The position numbers were made by a program, and so were the translations under genes. Positions 23,422 through 32,866 of a stretch of 64,000 nt of DNA are shown here, one piece after another. Within the stretch, counting starts at the first letter, position 1; the number at the start of each line of letters is the position of its first letter. Under the pieces are notes generated by a model. That model was not told the DNA's origin. It saw only the letters and a program-made list of their open reading frames with translations, and made no database searches. Source of the stretch: CAXGTL01 sp964645705 (GTDB lineage Archaea; Nanobdellota; Nanobdellia; Woesearchaeales; CAXGTL01); NCBI GenBank assembly GCA_964645705.1, contig CAZYAB010000006.1:4639-68638 (forward strand), given 5' to 3'.

Positions 23422-24048
23422 TCATTTTTCCAAAACATACATGAACTGTTGTCCTGTTCTTTGTTTGTTATAGGGCAGGATCTTTTTCTTTTTTATTTTG
23501 AATTTACTGTTTTTTATTAGTTGTTCATTCTCTTTTTTTGATACTAAATATTCGTCAAATATTGGCGGAGTCCTTCCTTGGAATAATCTTTGTAATGATT
23601 TCCATAGAAGATGAGGCAATCCTAAGTGGTATTTGTCGATTATTATCAGTTTTCCTTTTGGTTTTAGGATTCTGTATACTTCTTTTAATGTTCCTGCTTT
23701 GTCTTTGATATGGTGTAAACTGAATCTTATGATTGCATAATCAAAATAATTTGATTTTAATTTTGTATTGTTTGCTGGTGCTAATTTTGTTTTTATCTTT
23801 TTGTTGGTTTTGAATTTTTGTTTGCAAATTCTTATCATGTCTTTTGATAAGTCTATTCCTATTATTTGTTTTGCTTTTTTTTCAACCAATTTCATTACTA
23901 AGCCAGTTCCACAGCATAGATCGCAGATTTTATTATTTTTGCCTTTAATATTGCTTAGAATAAAATTATTCTGTTTTCTAAACCTTATATTAGATAATCT
24001 TTTATCATAATCTTCTGCTTTTTTTAGTTTGATTACTCCTTTTGTCAT
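23422..24048 (-). CDS. SAM-dependent methyltransferase
   Basis: 208 residues. Motif I 'ICDLCCGTGLVMKLVEKKA', 'IIGIDLSKDMIRICKQKF' (acidic ribose-binding residue) and 'YFDYAIIRFSLHHIKDKAGTLKEVYRILKPKGKLIIIDKYH' mark a class I, UbiE/COQ5-like methyltransferase. The start at 24048 follows directly on the stop of the Lrp-type gene, so the two are co-transcribed. The substrate is unknown. The closeness of an Lrp/AsnC regulator suggests amino-acid or lipid metabolism, but that is only context. It is convergent with tyrS, whose stop abuts its own. Confidence 0.75.
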   Translation of the reverse strand: MTKGVIKLKKAEDYDKRLSNIRFRKQNNFILSNIKGKNNKICDLCCGTGLVMKLVEKKAKQIIGIDLSKDMIRICKQKFKTNKKIKTKLAPANNTKLKSNYFDYAIIRFSLHHIKDKAGTLKEVYRILKPKGKLIIIDKYHLGLPHLLWKSLQRLFQGRTPPIFDEYLVSKKENEQLIKNSKFKIKKKKILPYNKQRTGQQFMYVLEK

Positions 24049-24049
24049 T

Positions 24050-24499
24050 TTATAGTTCAACAAACTCTGTCTTAATCTGCTTTAAAGAAGTCATTGAAAC
24101 ACTCTTCCTAAATTTGTGTTTTTTAATAATGTGTTTCATGAATTCATAATATTCATCAATGTCTTTGTTTCTGAGTTTCATGATGATTTCATAGTCGCCT
24201 GTGCAAATGTCAACACTTTCTACTCTTGAATCTTTTGCTAATTGTTTTGCAATTGTTTCTGGATCTCCATATGTTGCTTCTGATAAGTTGATCATCACAT
24301 ATGTGCAATGTCCTTGGTCTATTTTTTTATAGTCAAAGACTGCTTTGTATGCTTTTATTGCTCCTTGTTTTTCTAGTTTTTTTATATTGTAGTGTATTGT
24401 TGTTGATGGTTGTTTTAGTTTTTTAGCAATTCTAGCTATTTGCGGTGTACAAAATCCTTTTTTAAAAAGTTCTATTAGTTTAGGGGTTATATTCTTCAT
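24050..24499 (-). CDS. Lrp/AsnC-family transcriptional regulator
   Basis: 149 residues from ATG 24499. A TATA-like AAATATATAAATAA lies about 25-30 bases upstream, which suits a leaderless start and argues against the TTG at 24520. N-terminal helix-turn-helix: 'TPQIARIAKKLKQPSTTIHYNIKKLEKQGAI'. The C-terminal RAM/AsnC ligand domain ('CTYVMINLSEATYGDPETIAKQL...VDICTGDYEIIMKLRNKDIDEYYEF') is complete. It likely forms octamers binding an amino acid. It is first in an operon with the methyltransferase. Confidence 0.82.
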   Translation of the reverse strand: MKNITPKLIELFKKGFCTPQIARIAKKLKQPSTTIHYNIKKLEKQGAIKAYKAVFDYKKIDQGHCTYVMINLSEATYGDPETIAKQLAKDSRVESVDICTGDYEIIMKLRNKDIDEYYEFMKHIIKKHKFRKSVSMTSLKQIKTEFVEL

Positions 24500-24596
24500 A
24501 TATTTTTGTATAATCTTCAATTATTTATATATTTTTTGGTTTATATTGGGATATTATTCAATTAAGTATATAAGGATGGATTGTGTACTATAATGT

Positions 24597-25010
24597 ATGA
24601 TACAAAAACAAGCAAAAAAACTTGTAATGATCTTAGGTCTTGCAGGGCTTAATGGTCATGTGGCATTAGCAGCTTTAGCTGGATTGTTTAGATGGGAGAA
24701 TGCTTTTTCATTAGCAATCTTGTTTATGGCTGGACCTGCTGCAATACTTACAGCTGTTTTGTTTGAAGGAACAATCAGGCAAAGAATGTTAGCTGCATTG
24801 TTAGCTGGAATCATATCAACAATCATTGTTGTGTTGGCAGCTGGTGTTGGGCCAGAGTTGTTGAAGTTTGTAAACCTAAATGTGTTAAAGATTATAGGTG
24901 GAATCGCAATCTCATTGATTGGTTTGCTGATAATTGGTGTGAAGATTCCTGAAAAAATTCCAATGATTGTCATGGCAATTGGTTTTGTATTAGCATTTTT
25001 GCTAAGGTAA
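24597..25010 (+). CDS. Small polytopic membrane protein
   Basis: 137 residues with four predicted membrane helices (about 8-30, 38-56, 66-88 and 98-135 in one or two passes), rich in Ala, Gly, Ile and Leu. Few charged residues occur ('FEGTIRQRML', 'KIPEKIP'). It has no recognised family signature. The ATG at 24597 follows a TATA-like tract at normal distance. It is divergent from the Lrp operon and upstream of tldD by 38 bases. Could be a small transporter or an envelope component. Confidence 0.6.
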   Translation: MIQKQAKKLVMILGLAGLNGHVALAALAGLFRWENAFSLAILFMAGPAAILTAVLFEGTIRQRMLAALLAGIISTIIVVLAAGVGPELLKFVNLNVLKIIGGIAISLIGLLIIGVKIPEKIPMIVMAIGFVLAFLLR

Positions 25011-25048
25011 TGGGAACATTTATATAGACTTATTTTTTTTCTTTTTTT

Positions 25049-26413
25049 ATGTATAAAAAGATTGATAGATTATTAAAGAATGTAAGTGGAATAAAGTATT
25101 GGGATTTTAGAGAACAAACTATTTCTAGTATCAATGTTCGTGCCTGGAATAATGAGATTAACAATCTTATAGATGGTGAAAAGTCAGGAATGTGTTTTAG
25201 AATATTGCTTGGCAATGGCTGGGGTTTTGCATATTCTTATAAAAATGATATAAAACAAATTGTTGATAAAGCTGTTAAGATTGCAAAGTTAATGAACAAG
25301 AATTCGAAAGACAAAAAAAATGTTTATATTGGCAAAACTATAAAAGATAATAAAAAAAGCAAGTGGAAGATAAATCCTAAAGACATTTCTATAGAAGAAA
25401 AAAAGAATTTGGTTCTAAAATATAGTAAACTAGGTGAAAAAAAAATTGTTTCAAAACAAACTGTTTATTCTGATTATAATAAAAAATCTTTTTTAACTAA
25501 TTCTGTTGGTTCTGAGATTAAGCAAGAACAAGTTTTTTGTTTTGTTGGTATTATATCAACTGCTAAAGATAAATTTATTGAAAATTATATCTCAAAAGAC
25601 GGTGCACAGTGTGGTTATGAAATAACATCTCAATTACCTCGATTAAATAAAGAAGCCCACAAGAATGTAATAGAATTGTTGAAAGCAAAATTACCTAAGG
25701 GCGGTGTTTCAAATATTGTTGCTGATGGTTGTTTAGCAGAAGTATTTATTCATGAAGCACTGGGTCATGCAAGTGAAGCAGATCATTTGATGGAAGGTGC
25801 ATCTTGCTTGACAGGGTTAGGCGGAAAAAAGATTGCAAAAGATTTTGTAAATGTTTATGATGATTCTAGAGGAAAAAATTCTTCTTGGGGTGGTTATTTT
25901 TATGATGATGAAGGCATAAGATCACAGAAAACAGCAATTGTAAAGAATGGTATTCTTAATTCATATCTTCATTCAAGAGAAACAGCAGCTTTTCTGAAAA
26001 CCAAACCAACAGGTAATGGTCGTGCACAAGATGTTAGTCATAAACAACAAGTAAGAATGTCTAATACTTATATTGAAAAACAAGATCATAGTTTCGAAGA
26101 ATTATTAAAAGAATTAAAAAATGGATTTTATTTAATGGGTAGTAAAGGAGGACAAGTAAGTCCTGCAAAGGGAAGTTTCCATTTCTCGTGTGTACAAGGG
26201 TTTGTTGTTAAGAATGGAGAATTAAAGCAGAGGTTAAGGAATGTTGCTTTGAGTGGTAAAACATTGCAAACTTTGAAAAATATTTGTGCTGTTGGAAATA
26301 AATATAGTAAGGCTTGGCCTGGTCAATGTGGTAAAGATGGACAATGGGCTTTTGTTGCTGGAAAATGTCCTGCTCTCTTGATAAAGAATGCTGTTGTTGG
26401 TGGTATCAAATGA
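25049..26413 (+). CDS. tldD: Metalloprotease TldD
   Basis: 454 residues. The zinc motif HEALGH in 'VFIHEALGHASEADHLMEGAS' is near residue 234, with 'GRAQDVSHKQQVRMSNTYIE' and 'GSKGGQVSPAKGSFHFSC' as conserved downstream blocks of the family. TldD pairs with TldE/PmbA in a heterodimeric protease that degrades unfolded peptides and matures microcin-type peptides in bacteria. The stop overlaps the pmbA start (ATGA), indicating translational coupling. Full length. Confidence 0.9.
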   Translation: MYKKIDRLLKNVSGIKYWDFREQTISSINVRAWNNEINNLIDGEKSGMCFRILLGNGWGFAYSYKNDIKQIVDKAVKIAKLMNKNSKDKKNVYIGKTIKDNKKSKWKINPKDISIEEKKNLVLKYSKLGEKKIVSKQTVYSDYNKKSFLTNSVGSEIKQEQVFCFVGIISTAKDKFIENYISKDGAQCGYEITSQLPRLNKEAHKNVIELLKAKLPKGGVSNIVADGCLAEVFIHEALGHASEADHLMEGASCLTGLGGKKIAKDFVNVYDDSRGKNSSWGGYFYDDEGIRSQKTAIVKNGILNSYLHSRETAAFLKTKPTGNGRAQDVSHKQQVRMSNTYIEKQDHSFEELLKELKNGFYLMGSKGGQVSPAKGSFHFSCVQGFVVKNGELKQRLRNVALSGKTLQTLKNICAVGNKYSKAWPGQCGKDGQWAFVAGKCPALLIKNAVVGGIK

Positions 26414-27690
26414 ACAAAGACAGTGTTAAGGATCAAGCATTGAAATTATTAAAATATGGTGAGAAAAAAGCAGACCATGTTTTAGTTAATATTGATAAAA
26501 ATATTAGTGAAGAACTTGAAATAATAAGAAATAATATAAATGGTTTTGATTCTTATGAATATGGACATTTTGTAGTTAATGTTTGGAAAAATGGCAAAAA
26601 AGGAGTTAGTTATGGTAACAGATTTTCATTAAAACTTGTAGACAAAGCATTAAAGATTGCAAAAGCAAATAAAAAATTAGATTATTTCTATGGTCTACCT
26701 TCTCGGCAGAAGGTTGTTTATCCTGATATTTTTGATAAAAGAATTCTTGATTTAGGGGAGAATAAATTTATTTCAATGGCAAATCAGTTAATTGATGGAA
26801 TCATAACAAAAGAAATTGTTTTATCAAAAGCCACTATTGCTAGACAGCACGGTTTTAGTTATACTCTTAATTCTAATAATGTGAAAGTTGGTGAAGAGTC
26901 TACTTTGTTTTCATTGAGTGCGTCTGCGACAGGCAATAGTAATGGTAAAGTTTCTAGTTGTTGGGGTTATAAAAATGAACCTTATTTATTTAAATTTAAT
27001 GATGTCATTAAACAAGTTAAACAAGAATGTCTGGATTTTTTAAGGGCAAAAAGACTTTCCACTGATATAAAAAATGTCATTCTTAAACCAGAACCTTTGT
27101 CTGATTTATTGAATTACTCTTTTTTAACAAATTTTAATGCTAAGAACATTGAAAAAAAACAATCTTGTCTTGGTGGTAAGTTAGGTGAAAATTTATTTGA
27201 TAAAAATTTTTCATTGCATGATAATGGTATATTAAAAAGAGGAATTAATTCTAGCTCTGTTGATTTTGAAGGTTCTGCTCATCGAGATACTTGTTTGATT
27301 AAGAATGGTGTTTTAAAAGGTTTTATCTATGACCATAATACTGCTAAACATGTTAGTAAACAAAGTACTGGTAATGCAAATTCAACAGGCATAGGTTTTA
27401 CAAATGTTGTTTTAAAAGGAAAACATAATAAGATTGATGAAGGATTAATAATTGGAAGCATAATAGGAGCCCATACATCAAATCCATTGACAACTGATTT
27501 TTCTGTAAAAGCTGAGAACTGTTATTATTATAAACATGGTGAAAAGATTCCTGTTAAAGGCATAATGTTGAGTGGTAAGATGTTGGATGTTCTTAACAAT
27601 ATTATTTCTATTGATAAGGATAAAAAGCAGAGAAATGGAGTTTATACTGGTTCTTTGGTGAGTGATAAGATTAATGTGATTAGGGGTTGA
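26410..27690 (+). CDS. pmbA: TldE/PmbA metalloprotease partner
   Basis: 426 residues starting at the ATG that overlaps the tldD stop. Conserved blocks are 'LVDKALKIAKANKKLDYFYGLPSRQ', 'VDFEGSAHRDTCLIKNGVLKGFIYDHNTAKHVSKQSTGNAN' and 'VKGIMLSGKMLDVLNNI'. It lacks an HExxxH motif, as expected for the TldE subunit, which shapes the chamber around the TldD active site. The two make one operon. Because TldD/E can trim modified peptides, a link with the nearby peptide/SPASM pair (about 3 kb upstream) is conceivable but unproven. Confidence 0.88.
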   Translation: MNKDSVKDQALKLLKYGEKKADHVLVNIDKNISEELEIIRNNINGFDSYEYGHFVVNVWKNGKKGVSYGNRFSLKLVDKALKIAKANKKLDYFYGLPSRQKVVYPDIFDKRILDLGENKFISMANQLIDGIITKEIVLSKATIARQHGFSYTLNSNNVKVGEESTLFSLSASATGNSNGKVSSCWGYKNEPYLFKFNDVIKQVKQECLDFLRAKRLSTDIKNVILKPEPLSDLLNYSFLTNFNAKNIEKKQSCLGGKLGENLFDKNFSLHDNGILKRGINSSSVDFEGSAHRDTCLIKNGVLKGFIYDHNTAKHVSKQSTGNANSTGIGFTNVVLKGKHNKIDEGLIIGSIIGAHTSNPLTTDFSVKAENCYYYKHGEKIPVKGIMLSGKMLDVLNNIISIDKDKKQRNGVYTGSLVSDKINVIRG

Positions 27691-27734
27691 AAAGCGTTAC
27701 CTTTTTAAAGTAAACCATATTTTCATATATAAAT

Positions 27735-28106
27735 ATGAAGGTAGCAGATCCTAATCAATACACAAAATATGAAAAAGCTAGAATGATTGGTTCTAGGGCA
27801 TTACAGATTGCAATGGGTGCTCCTTTTTTAATAAAGCTTAGTGAAAAAGATGTTGAGAATATAGGATATAATCCTATTTCAATTGCTAAAATGGAGTTTG
27901 AAAAAGGCGTTATTCCATTAACAATAGTAAGACCTTCTCCTAAAATTATTACAGATGCTGCAGATGTCAGAGAAGTAAGCAAATTAGGCAAAAAACTAGT
28001 TTCAGAAATACAAACAAGTGATATTAAACAAGATGATGAACATTCTATGGAAGAAGACATGAAAGACATTATTGAAGAAATGAAAACAGGAGACGAAGAA
28101 AATTAA
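27735..28106 (+). CDS. rpoK: RNA polymerase subunit RpoK (Rpb6/omega)
   Basis: 123 residues. The core 'YTKYEKARMIGSRALQIAMGAPFLIKL' and 'NPISIAKMEFEKGVIPLTIVRPSP' match the Rpb6/RpoK/omega fold, which stabilises the largest RNA polymerase subunit. A C-terminal extension of about 50 acidic residues ('DDEHSMEEDMKDIIEEMKTGDEEN') is beyond the usual short RpoK and is probably disordered. ATG 27735 is nearly leaderless behind a CATATATAAATA box. Confidence 0.88.
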   Translation: MKVADPNQYTKYEKARMIGSRALQIAMGAPFLIKLSEKDVENIGYNPISIAKMEFEKGVIPLTIVRPSPKIITDAADVREVSKLGKKLVSEIQTSDIKQDDEHSMEEDMKDIIEEMKTGDEEN

Positions 28107-28162
28107 ATCTTGTTCTTTATAATATATAAATATTTATAAATACTAAGTTCTATCTCAAGTAT

Positions 28163-30445
28163 ATGGTTGAAAATACTTCATTAAACCTAAAAGTAGCAGA
28201 AGCTGTTCAAGATGATGTAGATAAAGGTATTGTAAGAATTGATAATTCTTTTATGCAAAAGATTGGTATAAGGTCAGGAGACATTGTTGAAATAAAAGGT
28301 AAAAGATTATCAGTTGGTATTGCTGATAGAGCTTATCCAGGAGACATAGGGCTTAAGATAATTAGAATGGATGGAACACAACGTAGAAATGCAAAAGCTG
28401 GTATTGGCGAAATTGTGAATGTTAAAAAAGCCGACATAAAAGAAGCAAAAAAGGTTTCAATTGCACCTGCAAGAAAAGGTGTAACAATAAGAACATCATC
28501 AAACATATTTAAACAAGGTTTACTTGGAAGGGCTGTTGTAAAGGGTGATGTTGTTTCTTTAGGAGGAGCCAGAACAAGAAGAACAACTGTTTCTGGAAAT
28601 CCGTTTTTTGATGATTTTTTTTCTGTTTTTGATGAAACATTTTCTGGTTTTGGTTTAGGCGGTTTAAAATTTGTTGTTGTGGATGTCAGTCCTAAAGGTG
28701 CTGTTGTTATCTCAGATTCAACAGAAGTTATTCTGAATGCTGAAGCTGTTGAAGTAAAAGAAGAAACAATACCAGACATTACTTATGAAGATATTGGCGG
28801 TTTGCATGAAGAGATTAAAAAGATTCGCGAGATGGTAGAACTTCCATTAAAACATCCCGAGATATTTGAAACACTCGGAATAGAAGCTCCTAAAGGAGTA
28901 TTGTTGCACGGACCTCCTGGTACTGGTAAAACTTTATTAGCTAAAGCAGTTGCAAATGAAACTAATTCTCATTTTATTTTGATTAATGGTCCAGAGATAA
29001 TGTCAAAATATTATGGTGCTAGTGAAGAAAACTTGCGTAAGAAGTTTGATGAAGCAGAAAAAAATGCACCTTCAATTATATTTATTGATGAAATAGATGC
29101 AATTGCTCCTAAAAGAGAAGAAGTTAAAGGAGAGGTTGAGCGTCGTGTTGTTGCACAGTTATTGGCTAGTATGGATGGTTTGCAGTCTAGAGGCAAAGTG
29201 GTTGTTATAGCTGCAACTAATATTCCTAATATGTTAGATCCTGCTCTTCGTAGGCCAGGTAGATTTGATAGAGAGATTTCAATTGGTGTTCCTGATACAG
29301 ATGGCAGGTTAAATGTTTTAAAGATACATACAAGGAATATGCCTCTTGAGAAAGATGTTAATCTTAAAAAATTAGCAGAAATCACGCATGGTTTTGTTGG
29401 AGCTGACTTAGCAGCATTAGCAAAAGAGTCTGCAATGGTTGTCTTAAGAAGGGTATTGCCAGAAATTAAATTAGATGATGGTGAAAGTATTCCTAAAAGA
29501 GTGTTAGAAAAATTAAGAATTCATATGACTGATTTTAGAGAAGCATTAAAAGTTGTCAGGCCTTCAGCTATGAGAGAAGTGCTTGTTGAAGTTCCTAATG
29601 TTAAGTGGGATGATATAGGTGGAATGGCTGATGTTAAACAAGAACTACAGGAAGCTGTTGAATGGCCATTAAAACATCCTGATTCTTTTAAAAGGTTAGG
29701 AATTAGGCCTCCGAGAGGTATTTTGTTATATGGCGCGCCTGGTACTGGTAAAACTTTGTTAGCCAAAGCAGTTGCAAATGAAAGTAATGCTAATTTTATT
29801 TTAGTAAAAGGACCTTCATTGTTGAGTATGTGGGTTGGTGAATCTGAAAGAGGCGTGCGTAAGGTTTTTGAAAAAGCTAGGCAAGCATCACCTTGCATAA
29901 TATTTTTTGATGAAATAGATGCATTAGCACCTAAAAGAGGAATTGGTGCTGATAGTAGAGTAAATGAAAGAGTTGTTAACCAAATCTTGACAGAGATGGA
30001 TGGTTTACAAGATCTGAATGATGTAATAATAATTGGTGCTACTAATAGACCAGATATACTTGATACTGCTTTACTACGTCCTGGACGTTTTGATAGGATT
30101 GTGTTGGCTGGTGTGCCTGATGATAAATCTAGATTAAAGATATTTGAGATTCATACAAAAGCAATGACATTATCAAAAGATGTTAAACTTGATAAACTTG
30201 TTAAAGAAACTAAGTATTACACAGGAGCTGACATTGAATCTATTTGTCGTGAAGCTGCAATATTTGCTTTGCGTGAAGATATAAAAGCAAAAGAAGTTAA
30301 ATTAAAACATTTTAATTCTGCAATTGATAAAGTTAGACCTTCTGCTTCAAAAGATATTGAACAAGCTTACAAAGATCTAGAAAATTTCTTTAGAAGTTCA
30401 AAAGGTAAGCAAATGAAAGATGAAAGGCCAAGTTATATGGGTTGA
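28163..30445 (+). CDS. Cdc48/VAT-type AAA ATPase
   Basis: 760 residues. An N-terminal double-psi beta barrel and beta clam ('LKVAEAVQDDVDKGIVRIDNSFMQKIGIRSGDIVEIKG') is followed by two AAA modules. D1 has Walker A GPPGTGKT near residue 250, 'IIFIDEIDAIAPKR' and Arg fingers in 'LDPALRRPGRFDR'. D2 has GAPGTGKT near 524, 'IIFFDEIDALAPKRG' and 'LDTALLRPGRFDR'. The hexamer unfolds proteins for the proteasome and remodels complexes. Full length, with a short leader. It is followed six bases later by the Sua5-like gene, so the two are co-transcribed. Confidence 0.95.
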   Translation: MVENTSLNLKVAEAVQDDVDKGIVRIDNSFMQKIGIRSGDIVEIKGKRLSVGIADRAYPGDIGLKIIRMDGTQRRNAKAGIGEIVNVKKADIKEAKKVSIAPARKGVTIRTSSNIFKQGLLGRAVVKGDVVSLGGARTRRTTVSGNPFFDDFFSVFDETFSGFGLGGLKFVVVDVSPKGAVVISDSTEVILNAEAVEVKEETIPDITYEDIGGLHEEIKKIREMVELPLKHPEIFETLGIEAPKGVLLHGPPGTGKTLLAKAVANETNSHFILINGPEIMSKYYGASEENLRKKFDEAEKNAPSIIFIDEIDAIAPKREEVKGEVERRVVAQLLASMDGLQSRGKVVVIAATNIPNMLDPALRRPGRFDREISIGVPDTDGRLNVLKIHTRNMPLEKDVNLKKLAEITHGFVGADLAALAKESAMVVLRRVLPEIKLDDGESIPKRVLEKLRIHMTDFREALKVVRPSAMREVLVEVPNVKWDDIGGMADVKQELQEAVEWPLKHPDSFKRLGIRPPRGILLYGAPGTGKTLLAKAVANESNANFILVKGPSLLSMWVGESERGVRKVFEKARQASPCIIFFDEIDALAPKRGIGADSRVNERVVNQILTEMDGLQDLNDVIIIGATNRPDILDTALLRPGRFDRIVLAGVPDDKSRLKIFEIHTKAMTLSKDVKLDKLVKETKYYTGADIESICREAAIFALREDIKAKEVKLKHFNSAIDKVRPSASKDIEQAYKDLENFFRSSKGKQMKDERPSYMG

Positions 30446-30451
30446 GTTATT

Positions 30452-31027
30452 ATGAAAATCATAAAAGCATCTGAGTTTGAAGATTACAAAGTAGGTGTTA
30501 TTGGCAAGATTTTGGAGGGTGGTGTATTTGTTTATCCAACTGATACTATCTATGGAATTGGTTGTGATGCTACTAATTTTGATTCAGTTGCTCGACTTCG
30601 TTTGGTAAAGGGTTTGCCTGGTGAAAAACCAATGTCTGTGATTGCACCTAGCAAAGATTGGATTGTCTCTAATTGTGTTGTTGATGAAAGGGTTAAGGAA
30701 TGGTTAGAGAAATTACCAGGTGCTTATACATTGATACTTAAGTTGAAGAATAAAGATTGTGTTGCAAAGAATGTCGCATTTGGTACAGATTCTTTAGGTG
30801 TTCGTATACCTGATCATTATACTTCTCACCTAGCTACTGAGATTGGTAGACCAATAGTAACTACAAGTGCTAATATTTTTGGTAAGTCTAATATGACTTG
30901 TTTAGATGATCTTGATGATTCTATTAAACAGAAAGTTGATTTTATAATTGATTCTGGTTTGGTTGAAGGTCATGCTTCTACATTAGTGTTTTTAAATGGA
31001 AAAGAAGTTGATGTTAAGGAAAGATAA
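30452..31027 (+). CDS. Threonylcarbamoyl-AMP synthase (YrdC/Sua5 family)
   Basis: 191 residues comprising only the YrdC catalytic domain. 'FVYPTDTIYGIGCDAT' (nucleotide site), 'RLRLVKGLPGEKPMSVI' (basic pocket), 'GTDSLGVRIPDH' and 'PIVTTSANIFGKSN' are all family motifs. It makes the TC-AMP intermediate for t6A37 of ANN-decoding tRNAs, with Kae1 (elsewhere) transferring the group. It lacks the Sua5 C-terminal domain, so it is of the short YrdC type. It lies six bases downstream of the Cdc48 gene. Confidence 0.9.
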   Translation: MKIIKASEFEDYKVGVIGKILEGGVFVYPTDTIYGIGCDATNFDSVARLRLVKGLPGEKPMSVIAPSKDWIVSNCVVDERVKEWLEKLPGAYTLILKLKNKDCVAKNVAFGTDSLGVRIPDHYTSHLATEIGRPIVTTSANIFGKSNMTCLDDLDDSIKQKVDFIIDSGLVEGHASTLVFLNGKEVDVKER

Positions 31028-31081
31028 TCATCCACCTATTTATGATTAATTTTATATATTCATACTTTATTCTATCATATT

Positions 31082-32368
31082 ATGACCTTCAACCCAGGTG
31101 ATAAGATAGAAGTTATTACTAAAGACGAAGTAGTCAAAGGTATACTTCTACCAAGTTTTCATGAAGGAATCATGTTTGTTAAACTAGATAATGGATATAA
31201 TATTGGTATTGATAAACAACAAGTTGTTGAGGTTAAGAAGATTGGTGAAGGTGTTAAGCTGGATGTGTTTCCTTCGGTGGAAGTAAAACATGATGAATCA
31301 TTGCCAGATGTTTCTATTGTTGCAACTGGAGGTACTATTGCTTCTAGGCTTGATTATGAAACAGGTGGTGTAAAATGGTTGATGGAGCCTGGTCAAATAT
31401 TTTTCTTAGCACCAGAGATTTCTAAGATATGTAATGTTCGGAAAATAGAAAAGCCTTTTGCTATTGCGTCTGAATCTATGAGTTTTTCTAAATGGGCAAG
31501 GATTGCTAATGAAGTTGCTAAGCTATTGAATGCTGGTGATAAAGGTGTGATTGTTACACATGGTACTGATACATTGCATTTTACAGGGGCTGCATTATCG
31601 TTTATGTTAAAGGGTTTGAAAAAACCTGTTGTACTTACTTATGCACAACGTTCTACTGATCGTGGAAGTACTGATACTGCTATGAACTTGATATGTTCAG
31701 CCCAGATTGCTGTTTCTGGTGTTGGTGGAGTGATGTTGGTTGGGCATGGAACAACTGATGATGAATATTGTTTAGCAATTGGCGGAACAAAAGTAAGAAA
31801 AATGCACACTTCTAGAAGAGATACATTTAGACCAATTAATGATGTTGCTGTTGCTAAGGTGTTTAAAGATGGTAAGATTGAAATGATCAAAAAGAATCAT
31901 GTTGCAAGGGATGATGATTGTAAAGTAGAAGTTAATGACAAATATGAAGACAAGATTGCTTTGGTTAAGTATGTGCCTGGAATGTCTGCTGATATAATTG
32001 ATTCTCTTGTAGATAAAAAGATCAAAGGAATTGTTTTAGAAGTTACTGGCTTAGGTCATGTTGGTACTTCTGAAAGCGATAGAAACTGGATTCCATCTAT
32101 CAAACGAGCTATTAAAGAAGGAGTTATAGTTTGTGCAGCTGCACAATGTTTATATGGAAGATTAGATCCTTATGTTTATTCAAATGGCAGAGAATTATTA
32201 CAAATGGGTGTTATATTTTTAAAAGACATGTTACCAGAGACTGCTTATGTTAAGCTTGGGTGTGTACTTGGTAACTTTAGCTCACCGAGAGATGTGAAGC
32301 GTGAGATGTTAACTAATTATGCAGGAGAATTTAATGATAGATTAGATGAAAGAATGTTTTTGAATTAG
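31082..32368 (+). CDS. gatD: Glutamyl-tRNA(Gln) amidotransferase subunit D
   Basis: 428 residues. The N-terminal 60 residues form the GatD-specific barrel ('GDKIEVITKDEVVKGILLP'). The asparaginase-like domain has the nucleophile-Thr motif 'VATGGTIASRLDYETGG' near residue 80 and 'IVTHGTDTLHFTGAALSF' near 160, with a catalytic Lys further on. It releases ammonia from Gln/Asn for GatE to amidate Glu-tRNA(Gln). This is the archaeal route to Gln-tRNA, so a GlnRS is not expected. It heads a run of genes ending with gatE. Confidence 0.93.
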   Translation: MTFNPGDKIEVITKDEVVKGILLPSFHEGIMFVKLDNGYNIGIDKQQVVEVKKIGEGVKLDVFPSVEVKHDESLPDVSIVATGGTIASRLDYETGGVKWLMEPGQIFFLAPEISKICNVRKIEKPFAIASESMSFSKWARIANEVAKLLNAGDKGVIVTHGTDTLHFTGAALSFMLKGLKKPVVLTYAQRSTDRGSTDTAMNLICSAQIAVSGVGGVMLVGHGTTDDEYCLAIGGTKVRKMHTSRRDTFRPINDVAVAKVFKDGKIEMIKKNHVARDDDCKVEVNDKYEDKIALVKYVPGMSADIIDSLVDKKIKGIVLEVTGLGHVGTSESDRNWIPSIKRAIKEGVIVCAAAQCLYGRLDPYVYSNGRELLQMGVIFLKDMLPETAYVKLGCVLGNFSSPRDVKREMLTNYAGEFNDRLDERMFLN

Positions 32369-32380
32369 GGGGAATACAAA

Positions 32381-32866
32381 ATGAAAATTGCTGTAATATC
32401 AGATTCACATGATAGAGAACAAAGATTAAAAGATTTAATTCAAAAATTAAATTCTAAAGGAATTAAAGTTTTAATACATTGTGGTGATCTTTGTGCACCA
32501 TTTATGATGAAAGCATTAGCAGAGTTTGAAGGAGATGCACATTGTGTTTTTGGAAATACTGAAGATAGACACACTTCAACTTTGTTAGCAATTAAAAGAA
32601 GTGTTAATTTGCATGGAGATCTAGGTGAATTAGAAATAGATGGGAAAAAGATTGCATTTATACACAATGATAAGCTAGGTCGTTTGTTGGCAGAAGCTGG
32701 CAAGTATGATGCTGTTTTTCACGGACATAATCATAAATTTAATAGTGAAATGGTGAACAATACTTTGTTAACTAATCCTGGTAATTTGGCTGGGTTTAAA
32801 GGCAATCCTACTTATGCGATTTATGATACTGAAACTAATAAAGTAGAAAAAATAGAGTTTAAATGA
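32381..32866 (+). CDS. YfcE/MJ0936-type metallophosphoesterase
   Basis: 161 residues with the calcineurin-like core: 'KIAVISDSHDR' (D-x-H), 'VLIHCGDLC' (GD), 'VFGNTEDR' (GN), 'IAFIHND' and 'AVFHGHNHK' (GHNH), then 'LLTNPGNLA'. It probably hydrolyses phosphodiesters or cyclic nucleotides with two metal ions (Mn/Ni in homologues). It is 12 bases behind gatD, with a GGGGGAA ribosome-binding site. Its stop overlaps the next start (ATGA), so the genes are coupled. Confidence 0.87.
   Translation: MKIAVISDSHDREQRLKDLIQKLNSKGIKVLIHCGDLCAPFMMKALAEFEGDAHCVFGNTEDRHTSTLLAIKRSVNLHGDLGELEIDGKKIAFIHNDKLGRLLAEAGKYDAVFHGHNHKFNSEMVNNTLLTNPGNLAGFKGNPTYAIYDTETNKVEKIEFK

Noticed and set aside
28333..29898. Long minus-strand open frames inside the Cdc48 gene
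   Set aside because: Antisense frames within a strongly conserved coding region; their compositions have no protein features and the sense strand fully explains the sequence.
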